Source of the DNA: Proteles cristata cristata
Taxonomy: Eukaryota; Chordata; Mammalia; Carnivora; Hyaenidae
Length of the DNA: 64,000 nucleotides
Assembly: GCA_017311185.1 (NCBI GenBank)
Contig: JAESUZ010002551.1
Coordinates: 434,001-498,000 of the forward strand
Direction of reading: 5' to 3'
Positions 11,756 through 21,952 of the stretch are shown here, in pieces. Below the pieces are notes generated by a model, which was not told where the DNA came from, made no database searches, and saw only the letters and a program-made list of their open reading frames with translations. The position numbers and the translations under genes were made by a program. Numbering within the stretch: position 1 is the stretch's first letter; each line of letters starts with the position of its first letter.

Positions 11756-11971
11756 GGTACGCCTGAGTGGCTCAGTCACTTAACAGCCCAACTTTGGATC
11801 AGCCCATGAACTTGCGGTTCATGAGTTTGAGCCCCGTGTTGGGCTCTGTGCTGAGAGCTCAGAGCCTGGAGCCTGCTTTGGATTCTGTATCTCCCTCTCT
11901 CTCTCTTCCTCTCTGCCATTCATCCTCTGTCTCTCTCAAAAATATGCAAACATTTAAAAAAATTTTTAATG
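11756..11971 (+). mobile_element. feline tRNA-Lys SINE
   Basis: Complete sense copy. Its head lacks the usual GTCCGACTT spacing (CAGTCACTTAACAGCCCAACTT). The flanks AATAACTTAG (11746-11755) and AATAAGTTAG (11972-11981) are a 10-bp duplication with one mismatch. The frames at 11767-11976 and 11859-12071 are read-through. Confidence 0.9.
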
Positions 11972-11981
11972 AATAAGTTAG

Positions 11982-12346
11982 AATTTTCCGACTTTTACTT
12001 GGTGAGAAACAAGTCAGGTTATCTTTCCTGTGCACCCTGAAGCCCAGTCTCTCCCCCCTTCCCAGAGCCATGGCTCAGGGAAGGGCAGATCTTTGCCTCT
12101 AGTGTCTGCTCAGACTTAGGTACCCCTATGGCTCTGAACTTCCCCAGCTTCTACTCTTTGTGTTTCCCAAACCAGGTTGTGTAGTCTCTCAATTATTCCC
12201 ACTTACCTACTTGCTCCTTGATCACAAGTGGAGTACTGCTACTTTCAAACCAGAATGGGTCCACCTCTGCCAGGCATATCCAATTATTGGGGGTAAGTTT
12301 TTGAAATCTTCTGGTTGCCACCATTGTTTAGAGGGCTGCTGCCCAT
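11982..12346. other. single-copy DNA
   Basis: No recognised repeat. A 62-aa plus frame at 12160-12348 has no known domain. Confidence 0.45.
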
Positions 12347-12363
12347 AAGATGAAGATGTTTTC

Positions 12364-12581
12364 GGGACGCCTGGGTGGCTCAGTCAGTTGAGTGCTGACT
12401 TCAGCTCAGGTTATGATCTCATGGTTGGTGGGTTAGGGCTCCACATCGGGCTCTGTGCTGACAGCTCAGAGCCTGGAACTTGTTTCAGATTCTGTGTCTC
12501 CCTCTCTCTCTGATCCTCGTCTGTTCACGCTCTCTCTCTTTCTCTCTCTCAGAAAACATTAAAAAAACTTAAAAAATAAAA
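12364..12581 (+). mobile_element. feline tRNA-Lys SINE with TSD
   Basis: Complete sense copy, GGGACGCCTGGGTGGCTCAG to AAAAAATAAAA. The 17-bp flanks AAGATGAAGATGTTTTC (12347-12363) and AAGATGAAGATGCTTTC (12582-12598) differ at one base. The internal B-box region is degraded (GGGTTAGGGCTCC). Confidence 0.93.
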
Positions 12582-12598
12582 AAGATGAAGATGCTTTC

Positions 12599-13598
12599 AT
12601 ATTGTCTAAAGGATCTCACTTTGGAATATGACCTGAGTTTCCTTTTCTTTGGATCTAAATCACCTCCCCTTATTTTCTTCTTTGCTCCTCACCAGCCTGA
12701 ATTCTCAGGTGTACATTGTTTAATGATCTCAGCTGGATGTGGATAGGAAACAAAGTACAGGGTCATAGGTCTCTGTAGGAAGGCCTATGTGGTTTAGAAG
12801 TTTATGAAATTAAATATATTTCTAAATGGTGGATTTCAGTAGAGAGGAAAGAAATTCAGTCAGTGTGGGTTGAGAAAATGCTTGAGTGGCCGTTATCTTT
12901 CTGTTTGATAGTTACCACGTGTACTCTCTTATACCACCTTTTTGTTGGGCAGGTTGAGTGTTCATTATTTTTATCACTTTTTTTAATAGCAGAAGAAATC
13001 ACATGGTAATCTATTACATTTCACTAAAGCCATCATATAAATTATTTTTGATCCTTTATCTAAAGGACTAAAAGTTTTTTATATTAGAAGAGAAAGCAAA
13101 AAGTAAAATCTTGACGAGCAGATAAATATCCTTAAATCTGTAAGACCTCAACCAATGGAAGGTAGAGAATAGCAAGAGCAAGCTAAAGACAAATGTTGCC
13201 AGACAGTGTTTCCTAGACCTAATTTATAAGGTCTTGTGCAACCAGACAAAGTTAAAAAGTGGAGTTCCATGTTCAAATATTATTAGATTTTCAGTATGGC
13301 AAGAGTAGACCATTAAACTAAACTCAGGCCCTTTTAGGCATAAAGCCCTGTGCAGCTACACAGGCCATCCACCTGTACAGCCAAACCCATGCCTAGAATG
13401 TTCTCTGAAAATAAAGACTGAAAGCTTTTCTCCATTGGCCTTCCCCATTGCATTAACTAGTGTCTTCTGTTTGCTTCACATGCAGACTTGAGAAATGATA
13501 GTCTAACTGCTAACAGATAGTGCTGGGAATTCAACACATAGTCATGAGATAACTAAATGAAAAGCACATAATTATCACAAAAGTTCTGGAACATACAT
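12599..13598. other. single-copy DNA
   Basis: Nothing recognisable as a gene or young repeat. Confidence 0.45.
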
Positions 13599-13599
13599 G

Positions 13600-13621
13600 C
13601 ACACACACACACACACACACA
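13600..13621. repeat. (CA)n microsatellite
   Basis: An uninterrupted CA run of about 10-11 units. Confidence 0.95.
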
Positions 13622-14000
13622 AACATAAAGTGAGAAATGAAACTTCTACTTCATACTATTAAATACTTTTAAAGGATTTAAGACTGAAATGGGAAAGGTT
13701 TAAAGTTTAAAGAAGTTATAGAAGGCAGTAGAGATAAATGACTTCAGGTCAGGGAAATACTGTCTGAAGGAGGTGTTTCCCTCCCCCCCAATAAAAGTAA
13801 GATGGATACATTTAACTACATTAAATTTAAATATTTGGGTTAAAAGACACTTTAAACAAAATGAAGGACTAGCTATAATCTGAGAACATTATGTGTCCTA
13901 CATATAGCTGACAAAAAATTATTATCAGAATATATAAAGAATCCTTTTAAAAAGGCAATGAGAAATTTTAAAAACACGATAAGAAAAATGAATACGCTTG
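13622..14000 (+). mobile_element. old LINE-1 ORF2 fragment, left half
   Basis: Diverged sense ORF2: ACATTTAACTACATTAAATTTAA, AAAAGACACTTTAAACAAAATGAA, then AGAATATATAAAGAATCC and an AATGAGAAA stretch. In intact L1 the sequence of the block at 14880-15540 follows directly, so the two blocks look like halves of one element. Confidence 0.65.
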
Positions 14001-14879
14001 AATGGCCAATAAGCCTCTGTGAAAACTGTGCCTTCTCAGGATGTGCAGAGGTATGATTTCACACCTCATATTCAATATCCTCATCTTTCCACAAGTGCAT
14101 GGGTGCCAGTGGACTTGGACACAGTCACAGAGCTGCTGACTCACCAGGGTTGGGGTGGAGCCTTGGAAAGTTACCTTTGGAAAGGCTCTCTGACGGCTTT
14201 TGATGTGTACCACGGTTGACACATAATTTCCTGATTTCCACAAATCCTTGTCCAAAGCAGTCAATCATCATATTCCAAAATTATAACTTCTAGACAGTTT
14301 TTCAGTCTGTCATTTCCTCTCCATTACTTACTTCAAGCAGGTTGAGAAAGGAACTTTGGTATGTGAAAAGAAGTTAGTTGGTCTTGAAATCCATTCAGTC
14401 ATAGGTTCCACCCGTACAGGTGGTCGAAAGGCTGTCGGCCAGAGACTCCATTACCACATGGAAAACGAAGATGGTGTTCATGAGTCTCCGTCTGTGTTTT
14501 CTTCCTTAGATGCCAGTCGTCTCCTCCACACTGCTTTTCTGTAATTCTATATTTCATTCAAGAGGTTTGCATCCCCAGAACTCCACAAGAGCTCTATCTT
14601 GCTTGTTTCCCTTTTATTCCCAATAAATGGAGGGCAGGAAATAGGACTTCTTGGTAGAAAAACACGGAGGAAGACATGAGGAAAGGTTTCATTCAGGACA
14701 CAGATCTTATGTTGAATCCATAAAGATAATTGGCTGCTCTATAATGGGGTAGGTAAGAGGTGTGCTCTGATAACAACAGCTTCCCTATCACCGGGGTCAT
14801 TAACAAAAACTTGGCAAAGCATCTCACAAAAGTACACTTTAGCTAATCTCTTGATATGTAAAGACTCTGACTATTAATG
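14001..14879. other. non-repetitive segment splitting an old L1
   Basis: About 0.87 kb that matches no repeat I recognise, between L1 sequence that would normally be nearly contiguous. It is less AT-rich than its surroundings. It carries opposed frames at 13968-14264 (98 aa, minus) and 14019-14219 (66 aa, plus) and a 62-aa plus frame at 14356-14544, none with a recognisable domain. No poly-A tail or clear TSD was seen, so a processed pseudogene is not supported. It could be an unrecognised old LTR or other repeat. Confidence 0.4.
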
Positions 14880-15540
14880 AAAGATAAAAAACATGTAGAA
14901 AATGGGCAAAATATGTGAATAGCTTTTACATAGAAACAAAATTTATAAAACATATGAAAATACACACCATTTTACTCTTAACAAAAATGCAAAGTAACAC
15001 TATCCTGAGATTACTACTTCTCACTTACCAGATTGGAAAACTTCAAAACTTGATAACTTTACTGGAATTTTTGGAAAGAGTCTCACTTGTTGCAAAAATG
15101 GTCAAGGCAACTATATCTACAAAAATAAGTACTAAGTAGCTATTAGAAAGAATGAGAAAAAAAGTGTTTAAATTAAGAAAAGAGTGACATCTAGTACATA
15201 ATTTTATAAAATCAAGGTGCAAAGAGTACTTAATATGGTCTCATATGTGAAAACAGACAATTTTTCATAAGGAACTAGAGGAAGGATAAACCAGAAGCTA
15301 ATGACAACTAGTCATTTATAGTGAATGGGAAGGAAAAGGGAGGAGCTGGATGTGGTAAAGCAAAGATTTCCTTTAGTCAAATTTCTAACATAGTTAAAAT
15401 GTTTACATATCAAGAAAAAATAGTATCAAAAGTAAAAGGAAGCAAACTGCAAATTTGAATCAAAGTAGAAAAATGAACTAATATTAACTTAGTACGATAA
15501 CTTTGCCATAAAAAATAATTCAAGTTGCCTTTGAACACTG
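14880..15540 (+). mobile_element. old LINE-1 fragment, right half
   Basis: Diverged sense L1 resumes at AATGGGCAAAATATGTGAAT and continues with TTACCAGATTGGAAAACTTC, GTAGCTATTAGAAAGAATGAG and TCAAGGTGCAAAGAG, i.e. end of ORF2 into the 3' region of an old L1M-type element. The 74-aa frame at 14915-15139 is an L1 remnant. Confidence 0.7.
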
Positions 15541-15560
15541 TGCTCTGACTGTCCAATCTT

Positions 15561-16351
15561 TTTTTTTTCTAATAGCTTATTGTCAAATTAGTTTCCACAT
15601 AACACTCAGTGCTCATCCCCACAAGTGTCCTCCTCCATGCCCATCCCCCCTCCCCCCCACATCCATCAGTCCTCAGTTTTTGTCAGCATTCAAGAGTCTC
15701 TCATGGTTTGCCTCTCTCCCTTTCCCCCACCATTTCCCCCTTCTTCTCCCCCTTGTTCCTCTGTCAAGTTCCTCCTAATCCTCCTATATGTGCACACATA
15801 TGATATTTGTCCTTCTCTGCCTGACTTATTTCGCTCAGCATAACACCCTCAAGGTCCATCCATGTTGCTACACATGGCCAGATTTCATTGTTTCTCATTG
15901 CCATGTAGTATTCCATGGTATAGATAAACCACATCTTCTTGATCCATTCATCTGTTGATGGACACTTAGGCTCTTTCCATGTTTTAGCTATTGTGGAGAG
16001 TGCTGCTCTGAACATTGGGGTACATGAGCTCCTATGCGTCAGCATTTCTGTATCCCTTGGGTAAATTCCTAGCAGTGCTATTGCTGGGTCCTAGGGGAGT
16101 TCTCTTGTTAGTTTCCTTAGGAACCTCCACACTGTTTTCCAGAGGGGCTGTACCAGTTTACATTCCCACCAACAGTGTAGTAGGGTGCCCGTTTCTCCAC
16201 ATCCTCGCCAGCATCTAGAGTTCTCTGATTTGCTCATTTTAGCCACTCTTACTGGCATGAGGTGGTATCTCAGTGTGGTTTTGATTTGTATTTCCTTGAT
16301 GAGGAAGGATGCTGAGCATCGTTTCATGTGTCTGTTGGCCATCTGGATGTC
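15561..16351 (-). mobile_element. young LINE-1, 5'-truncated, perfect TSD
   Basis: Antisense copy from the poly-T (T10 from 15559) through the 3' UTR (C-rich block 15636-15661) into ORF2 (CATGTAGTATTCCATGGTAT, CATTCCCACCAACAGTGTAG, CTGTTGGCCATCTGGATGTC). The 18-bp flanks CTCTGACTGTCCAATCTT at 15543-15560 and 16352-16369 are identical. The 5' junction falls at GATGTCCTCT, shared by L1 and target, so a few bases of microhomology are possible there. The frames at 15609-16342 are broken L1 frames. Confidence 0.95.
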
Positions 16352-16369
16352 CTCTGACTGTCCAATCTT

Positions 16370-16431
16370 AATAAGATCTAGGCATAAAAAATTAAGAATT
16401 AAAAATCTAATGCCATTTATTAAGACAGTAA

Positions 16432-16463
<32 letters not shown>

Positions 16464-17380
16464 ATATCAGGACATTTCTGGTGTTACTTTATGTGAATTG
16501 TAGACAAGAGTAAATGAATAGGTTAATGTCATTAAAAGGAATATTTTCACAGACAGACATGTGAGGTACCACTATAAAATAGAAGAATGTAGGAAAAACC
16601 CTGTTATTGTTAAGTTTTTGTTAAATATAAAAATTTGAACTCATTTAAAATACTCATGGAGAGAGGCTATCTATACACTGTAAATGTCAACAATCTGTGA
16701 TAACAGCAGCAGTGAAATATCTCTTAATTTATGAATACCATTACCGATGAAAATGAATGAATATGTGTTACAGCAGTAGCAAAAAAAAAAAGTGCTAAAA
16801 CACTACAAATTAGGAGGGAAGAAAGGACTCAACACTATCGTAAAGGGACTTTCACTATTTTGATTAATTTGCAAACCCAATAGGATAATGACAGACTTAG
16901 ATTACAATTCCCTGAAAAATGTGAGTCCAAAAACATATACAGAACAAAAGGAAAAGTCTTTTACAGAAGAATACCAAATAATAAATGTGGAAGTAATGAT
17001 GCAATTAGTGAACTAACCAGTTTGGAGCTTCCGCTGTAAGAACTAATTTTAGCTATTACTATATAGATGCTAAAACCACTGGCTTAAAGATTGTTAGGGA
17101 AGAGAATTTTGCTTGGTTGTTATGTATAACCCCACAAATTACTAATACAAGGAATATATCACAAGAAAGAAGGATTAGATTAGTATCACTACCCTTAAGT
17201 CCATGATCAAGCTATCTCACCAAACAGCAAGAAAACTTGATAATGTGTTCCCTCCCAATGAGACGCTGTGAAAAACTCAGTTACCTGATTGCTAAACACA
17301 TTTTACCTGAATTTAATTACAAAAACATGAAATAAGGCAAATCCATAAGGTGGATCGTTCTACAAGTTAAATGGCTTAGA
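16370..17380. other. single-copy DNA
   Basis: No gene recognised. A TAG trinucleotide run lies near the left edge. Confidence 0.45.
16427..16463. repeat. (AGT)n trinucleotide microsatellite
   Basis: About 11 nearly perfect AGT/TAG units. The valine-rich stretch in the frame at 16185-16496 is a translation of this run. Confidence 0.95.
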
Positions 17381-18115
17381 CTCCTCAAAACAAAATGTAA
17401 CCAAACAAGTCATTTAAGTCATGAAAAGAAGATAAAACAACAGCTGGATTAAAGTAGACTAAATAGCTATAACAATCAAATACAATGCCTGAAATGTTAT
17501 TGGAATCTATATATCAGGGAAAAAAAATATAAAAGACTTTTGGGACAGATGGGAAATATGATTGTGGACCATGTACACACTTATTTTATGAAATTACCTT
17601 TGTTTTTCATATTATTTTTTAATGTTTATTTTTTGAGAGGAAGGGAAGAAAGAAAGAGAGACAGAGGGAGAGAGAGAAAGAGAGGGAGAGGATGAGTGAG
17701 CGGGGAGGGGCAGAGAGAGAGGGAGACACAGAATCCAAAGCAGGCTTCTGACCTGGGGCTTGAACTCATGAGCTGTGAGATCATGATTTGAGTTGAAGTC
17801 AGATGCTCAACAAACTGAACCACCCAGGCTCCACTTAGGAAATTATATTTAGATTTGATAATGATATTGTGATTATGTAAGAGAATGCCTTTAATTTTAG
17901 AAGGTGATGTTGACATACTTATGAAGAATCATTATGCCTGTATCCTACTTATAACTGGTAAAAATGTATATGAATGTAGTAGACATAAAGCGATGAAAGA
18001 TACAAACACTTCATGAATCTAGGTGAAGGGTTTACAGTTATTCATTGGAGTACTTTTAAGCTCTCGATAGGATTGGAATTTATAAAAATATGGAGTTGGT
18101 GACGGAGTAAAAAGC
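17381..18115. repeat. old interspersed repeat, family unresolved
   Basis: GATAATGATATTGTGATTATG then TAAGAGAATGCC, and TGAATCTAGGTGAAGGGTTT then TACAGTTATTCATTGG, match a widespread diverged mammalian repeat end (..aatctgggtgaagggtatacaggtgttcattg..) that I know by pattern but not by name. The SINE at 17613-17834 interrupts it. Confidence 0.4.
17613..17834 (-). mobile_element. feline tRNA-Lys SINE
   Basis: Antisense copy with an unusually long purine tract (17637-17725, GGAAGGGAAGAAAGAAAG then GA repeats). It ends AACCACCCAGGCTCCAC. The body is shortened: GAAGCAGGCTTCTGACC lacks the usual CTGAGCTGTCAGCACAGAGCC. The 96-aa frame at 17626-17916 is read-through. Confidence 0.88.
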
Positions 18116-18340
18116 AGTATCTATTTTAACTTTTGCAATGTATTCTGCAGTAATATTCCTACTCTCCCCACATTGGACCAAACTTCCCTCATTAAACAGT
18201 GAAGCTGCAGCAACAATAACCACACCACCACATCCCAAACACAATTGAGTTGTACACATTGTCTTTTCACTTCAGAGAGCCAAGACTGCTTCCTGGCTCT
18301 TCCTGGCTCTCCCCGCATGGTCTCTAAAAGGAAGAAGCCT

Positions 18341-18469
18341 AGGGTGTCTGAGTGGCTCAGTCCATTGAGTGTCTGATTCTTGATTTCAGATCAGGTCATG
18401 ATCTCACCATTGTGAGATCCAGCCCCACATCAGACAGGCTCCATGCTGACAGCATGAAGCCTGCTTGAG

Positions 18470-18503
<34 letters not shown>

Positions 18504-18548
18504 CCTCCCCCATTTGTTCTCTGTCTAAATAAACATTTTAAAAAAGAT
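18341..18548 (+). mobile_element. carnivore tRNA-Lys SINE, older subfamily, with TSD
   Basis: Head AGGGTGTCTGAGTGGCTCAG with the older variant GATTCTTGATTTCAGATCAGG and body CTCCATGCTGACAGC then ATGAAGCCTGCTTGAGATT. An expanded (TC) tract lies at 18475-18500. The flanks AAAAGGAAGAAGCCT (18326-18340) and AAAAGGAAGAAGGCCT (18549-18564) are the duplicated target. Confidence 0.92.
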
Positions 18549-18564
18549 AAAAGGAAGAAGGCCT

Positions 18565-19859
18565 TGCACAGCTAAACAATGAGCAAAATTTACATTAATG
18601 TACCAAAACACATAATTTCTGCTTTCAAGTTAAGGTAATTTTATTATTGCTATCACTGTTGTATTTGGCCAGTCATCTGATTTTTTCCCCCCAAACAAAG
18701 GAACTATAGGAGAGCTGGGATTTATATTTCTAGTTTTAGGAAAATTATAATTACCCTAAAATCCTTTGAACACACTAAATTTTATGGGTTTATGACATAG
18801 CTTCACAAAAATGTCCAGTAGGTAAATATTCACCTGATGTAATAGTCATCACATTTGTAATTTTCCCTTCAGTGTTAGTCTTTGCTCTTGTATCATATCC
18901 GTTTAGTGCCTAAAACCTATGAATTGCTGGATAGATATATGGCGAATACATCATTGAATGTGTAGTGACTTGGAGACCAATGGCAGTAAGAGATAGATTG
19001 ATCTGTGAGTATAAGGAAAATCTTCAGAGAAGGTGAGTTGAGAGTAAAGAAAGCAGGTCCAAAAGGAAAAGGGGAAAGTAAAGTAATAGATGCAGATAGT
19101 GGTAATAGTGGCTAACATAAGCAGAGAAGGGTATTTCGTTGATATTCTTTAATATTCTCTTAACCATAATTTCAATGAATGCTCATTAGTCATGCATAGC
19201 TGGAGGATATCCAAGATAGTGCATATCCTATTTTAGAAAATTACGATTATTATAGAAAGGTCTTTAGCACATAACTGGTTAAGAAAGTATAGAGTGAGAA
19301 AAGGGCACAAAGAAGTAAATTCCAAAGAAATCCAAAATGTATAGATGAGAAAAATAGGTAAAGGAGGATACATAAAAATAAATATTCAGTAGAGGATCTA
19401 GTAGAATATGGTATCAAAGGAATGTAGAAAAGTAATATAATCAAGACTGTTCTTCAGTGGTTGGCTTCCTTGAACATTTTTATTTGCTCCTTTAAAGAAA
19501 TGGTGGAAGAGATCACAGAAACCGATTAAAAAAGTAATATTTCCAGTAAAAATTGCCAAATTTGAAAGGCCAGGAAACAATACTTATCCTCCTGACTTTG
19601 TACTCCATTTATCTACAAAATTTGGCTTCTCAGAGATCCTTACTTTAATATTTCTAATCATTAGTAGTTATGGTTACTGGTAAATAATTCACATTAAAAT
19701 AGATATTGAAGGCCCCTAAAACCAGACCCTCCAAAGTCATGTATGCTGCATACAAAATAATCATTGCTGCAGCAAACGTTTCAAAAACTAAACTCAGGGC
19801 AATCCAAAGATGTGTGATGGAAAGAGAGGGGGAGTTAAGTCAAGAAACAACAATTAAGG
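18565..19859. other. mostly single-copy DNA, possible L2 relic
   Basis: The stretch 18880-18962 (TTTAGTGCCTAAAACC, then GAATACATCATTGAATG) vaguely resembles an L2 3' end. The rest is unassigned and the frames are short. Confidence 0.35.
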
Positions 19860-20590
19860 AAATGTCTTAAACACCAACTCTATTTTGGTTTTTTCCTGCC
19901 TTTCCACTGTTCCCACTTATGTTAGTCACCAGCCCACAGTTTCCTTTCATGTCACTGAAGCAAGTTAAGTCAAAAAATAAAGACTCATCTGTCTCCAAGC
20001 CTCCACTCGTCTAAAAACAACTCGCATTACCCACTACTGAGGCAAGTCTAGTCATCCTCGTTTTATTCAAGCACCTTTCACTGTCTGCTCAGAATAAACA
20101 CCGTTGGAAAAATTTACTACAGTAATCTTATGTGAGTCGTTTCCCCCTCCTTGGACTCAAAACATTCCTTAAATATGTGAGAAGGGCAAACCCAGTCATC
20201 ACACTCCATGGGACTTCGCCGAAGCCTCTGACAGTTCAGATAAACTGCTAAGCGGATGTTTATTAGAAGCATGCGTGCAAACGATACATTACAAGGAGGA
20301 AACTACTCGAAGCAGTTATTCTACCTGTAAACAAAGTTTGCCTAGATGGATCTTATTTTATTCCTAGAAAAGTGCCATGGGTTACATGGAAAATTAAAGG
20401 ATATGTCATCATAATTTTGTTTGGCTGACTCCGCATCTTGTATGACCAGGAATGCATCTTCCCATAGATTTTGGTTTTGGTCCAAGTAAAAACTTGACTA
20501 TAAACTACGCTTTCTGCTGTTCCTAAACATCACATTTTGTAAAAAACCCACGTCCGCTGCTGCAGTGATCTTAGAAGATGAGGGATACTG
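19860..20590. other. single-copy segment with raised CpG content
   Basis: Non-repetitive. From about 19980 to 20570 I count roughly 15 CpG sites, well above neighbouring DNA. It includes CTTCGCCGAAG (palindromic), AAGCGGATG and a forkhead-like TGTAAACAAAG at about 20326. No open frame or splice pair stands out. It may be a conserved regulatory element, which is inference only. Confidence 0.35.
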
Positions 20591-20596
20591 CCCTGT

Positions 20597-20738
20597 GTGT
20601 ATGTATATATATGTATATATACATATACTATATATATGGTTTTAAGAATATATGTGTGTACTATATATACATATACTATATATACACATATACATGTATG
20701 TATAGTACACACATATATACGTGTATATATACATATAC
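20597..20738. repeat. TA/TG/CA-rich degenerate microsatellite
   Basis: Alternating purine-pyrimidine array of TATATG, TATATAC and TATACACATA units, broken once by GGTTTTAAGAA. It is nearly self-complementary, which is why both strands give YIYTYTIY-type frames (20530-20712 minus, 20597-20788 plus). Confidence 0.93.
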
Positions 20739-20824
20739 ATTTTAATGGCAGCCCTATAGACTCTCATACATACTGTGCTTCTCCTTAACAGATCTCACAG
20801 TTTATTTTAACTCTCATCATTCTT

Positions 20825-21035
20825 TTTTTTTTTTTAATTTTTTTATTTCTAGGAGAGAGAGAGAGAGTGAGCAGGGGAGGGTCAGAGAGAGAGGGAGCCA
20901 CAGACTCTGAAACAGGCTCCAGGTTCTGAGCTGGCAGTCAGCACAGAGCCCGACGCGGGGCTCGAACCCACGAATCGCAAGATCATGACCCAGGCGAAAG
21001 TCGGACGCTTAACCGACTAAGCCACCCAGGCGCCC
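20825..21035 (-). mobile_element. young feline tRNA-Lys SINE with perfect TSD
   Basis: Antisense copy from poly-T to GCCACCCAGGCGCCC with little divergence. The 14-bp flanks CTCTCATCATTCTT (20811-20824 and 21036-21049) are identical. It belongs to the subfamily with GGGCTCTGTGCTGACTGCCAG and a CTAGAAAT tail start. Confidence 0.96.
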
Positions 21036-21192
21036 CTCTCATCATTCTTAAACCAAACAATAGCTGGAACTTAGCTACATTTTCAATAATAGTTTTGACA
21101 CAAAGTATAACACTCCATATCAACATCTGTATGATACCTTTAACTATTTTGAACTTTATTATACTTTTATTATCAAGATTCTACTCAGTGGA

Positions 21193-21650
21193 GGGGTACC
21201 TGCATGGCTCGGTCAACTAGGTGTCCTATTTCGACTCAGGTCATGATCTCGCAGTCTGTGAGTTCAAGACCCGTGGCCGGCTCTGTGTTCACAGCTCAGA
21301 GCCTAGAACCTGCTTCACATTATATGTCTCCCTCCATCTCTGCCTCTCCCCCGCTTCTGCTCTGTCTCTCTCTCTCTCTCTCTCTCTCAAAAATAATAAA
21401 TAAACATTTTAAAATGTTTAAAAGATTCAGGGGCGCCTGGGTGGCTTAGTCGGTTAAGCGTCCGACTTTCGCTTAGGTCATGATCTCGCGGTTTGTGGGT
21501 TCGAGCCCCGCGTCGGGCTCTGTGCTGACTGCCAGCTCAGAGCCTGGAGCCTGTTTCAGTCTGTGGCTCCCTCTCTCTCTGACCCTCCCCTGCTCGCGCT
21601 GTCTCTCTCTCTCCTAGAAATAAATAAAACATTAAAAAAAAAATGTTTAA
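21193..21650 (+). mobile_element. feline SINE interrupted by a second SINE in its tail
   Basis: Outer element: GGGGTACCTGCATGGCTCGG to ATTTTAAAATGTTTAAAAG. Its 18-bp target AAGATTCTACTCAGTGGA (21175-21192) recurs as AAGATTCTACTCAATGGA (21651-21668), but beyond the inner SINE at 21429-21639. Removing the inner copy restores a normal SINE with adjacent TSD. The frames at 21204-21449 and 21221-21403 are read-through. Confidence 0.92.
21429..21639 (+). mobile_element. young feline SINE nested in another SINE
   Basis: AGGGGCGCCTGGGTGGCTTAG to A-tail, low divergence, with B-box-like GGTTCGAGCCC. The 18-bp TSD AAAATGTTTAAAAGATTC (21411-21428 and 21640-21657) covers the outer SINE's A-tail and the start of the outer TSD, which fixes the insertion order. 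Confidence 0.96.
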
Positions 21651-21708
21651 AAGATTCTACTCAATGGAAAAATAGAACAAGTTCTGCTTAAAAAATCTTA
21701 ATAATTCA

Positions 21709-21933
21709 GGGGCGCCTGGGTGGCTTAGTCGGTTAAGCGTCCGACTTTCGCCTGGGTCATGATCTCACGGTTCGTGGGTTTGAGCCCCGCGTCGGGCTCT
21801 GTGCTGACTGCCAGCTCAGAGCCTGGAGCCTGTTTCGGAGTCTGTGACTCCCTCTCTCTCTGACCCTCCCCTGCTCACGCTGTCTCTCTCTCTCTCTCCT
21901 AGAAATAAATAAAAACATTTTAAAAAAATTAAA
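21709..21933 (+). mobile_element. young feline tRNA-Lys SINE with perfect TSD
   Basis: GGGGCGCCTGGGTGGCTTAG through CTAGAAATAAATAAAAAC to an A-rich tail. The 19-bp TSD AAAAAATCTTAATAATTCA is identical at 21690-21708 and 21934-21952. Closely similar to the copies at 20825 (antisense) and 21429. Confidence 0.96.
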
Positions 21934-21952
21934 AAAAAATCTTAATAATTCA

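Noticed and set aside
14356..14544. 62-aa frame as a terminal exon or processed pseudogene
   Set aside because: I do not recognise the protein, and the A-tail and TSD expected of a processed copy are missing.
20530..20788. Tyrosine/isoleucine-rich frames on both strands
   Set aside because: They are translations of the TA/CA-rich microsatellite.
21175..21952. Regularly repeated units near 21.2-21.9 kb as a CRISPR-like array
   Set aside because: The repeats are full SINEs of about 210 bp with individual TSDs in a mammalian genome, not short repeats with unique spacers.
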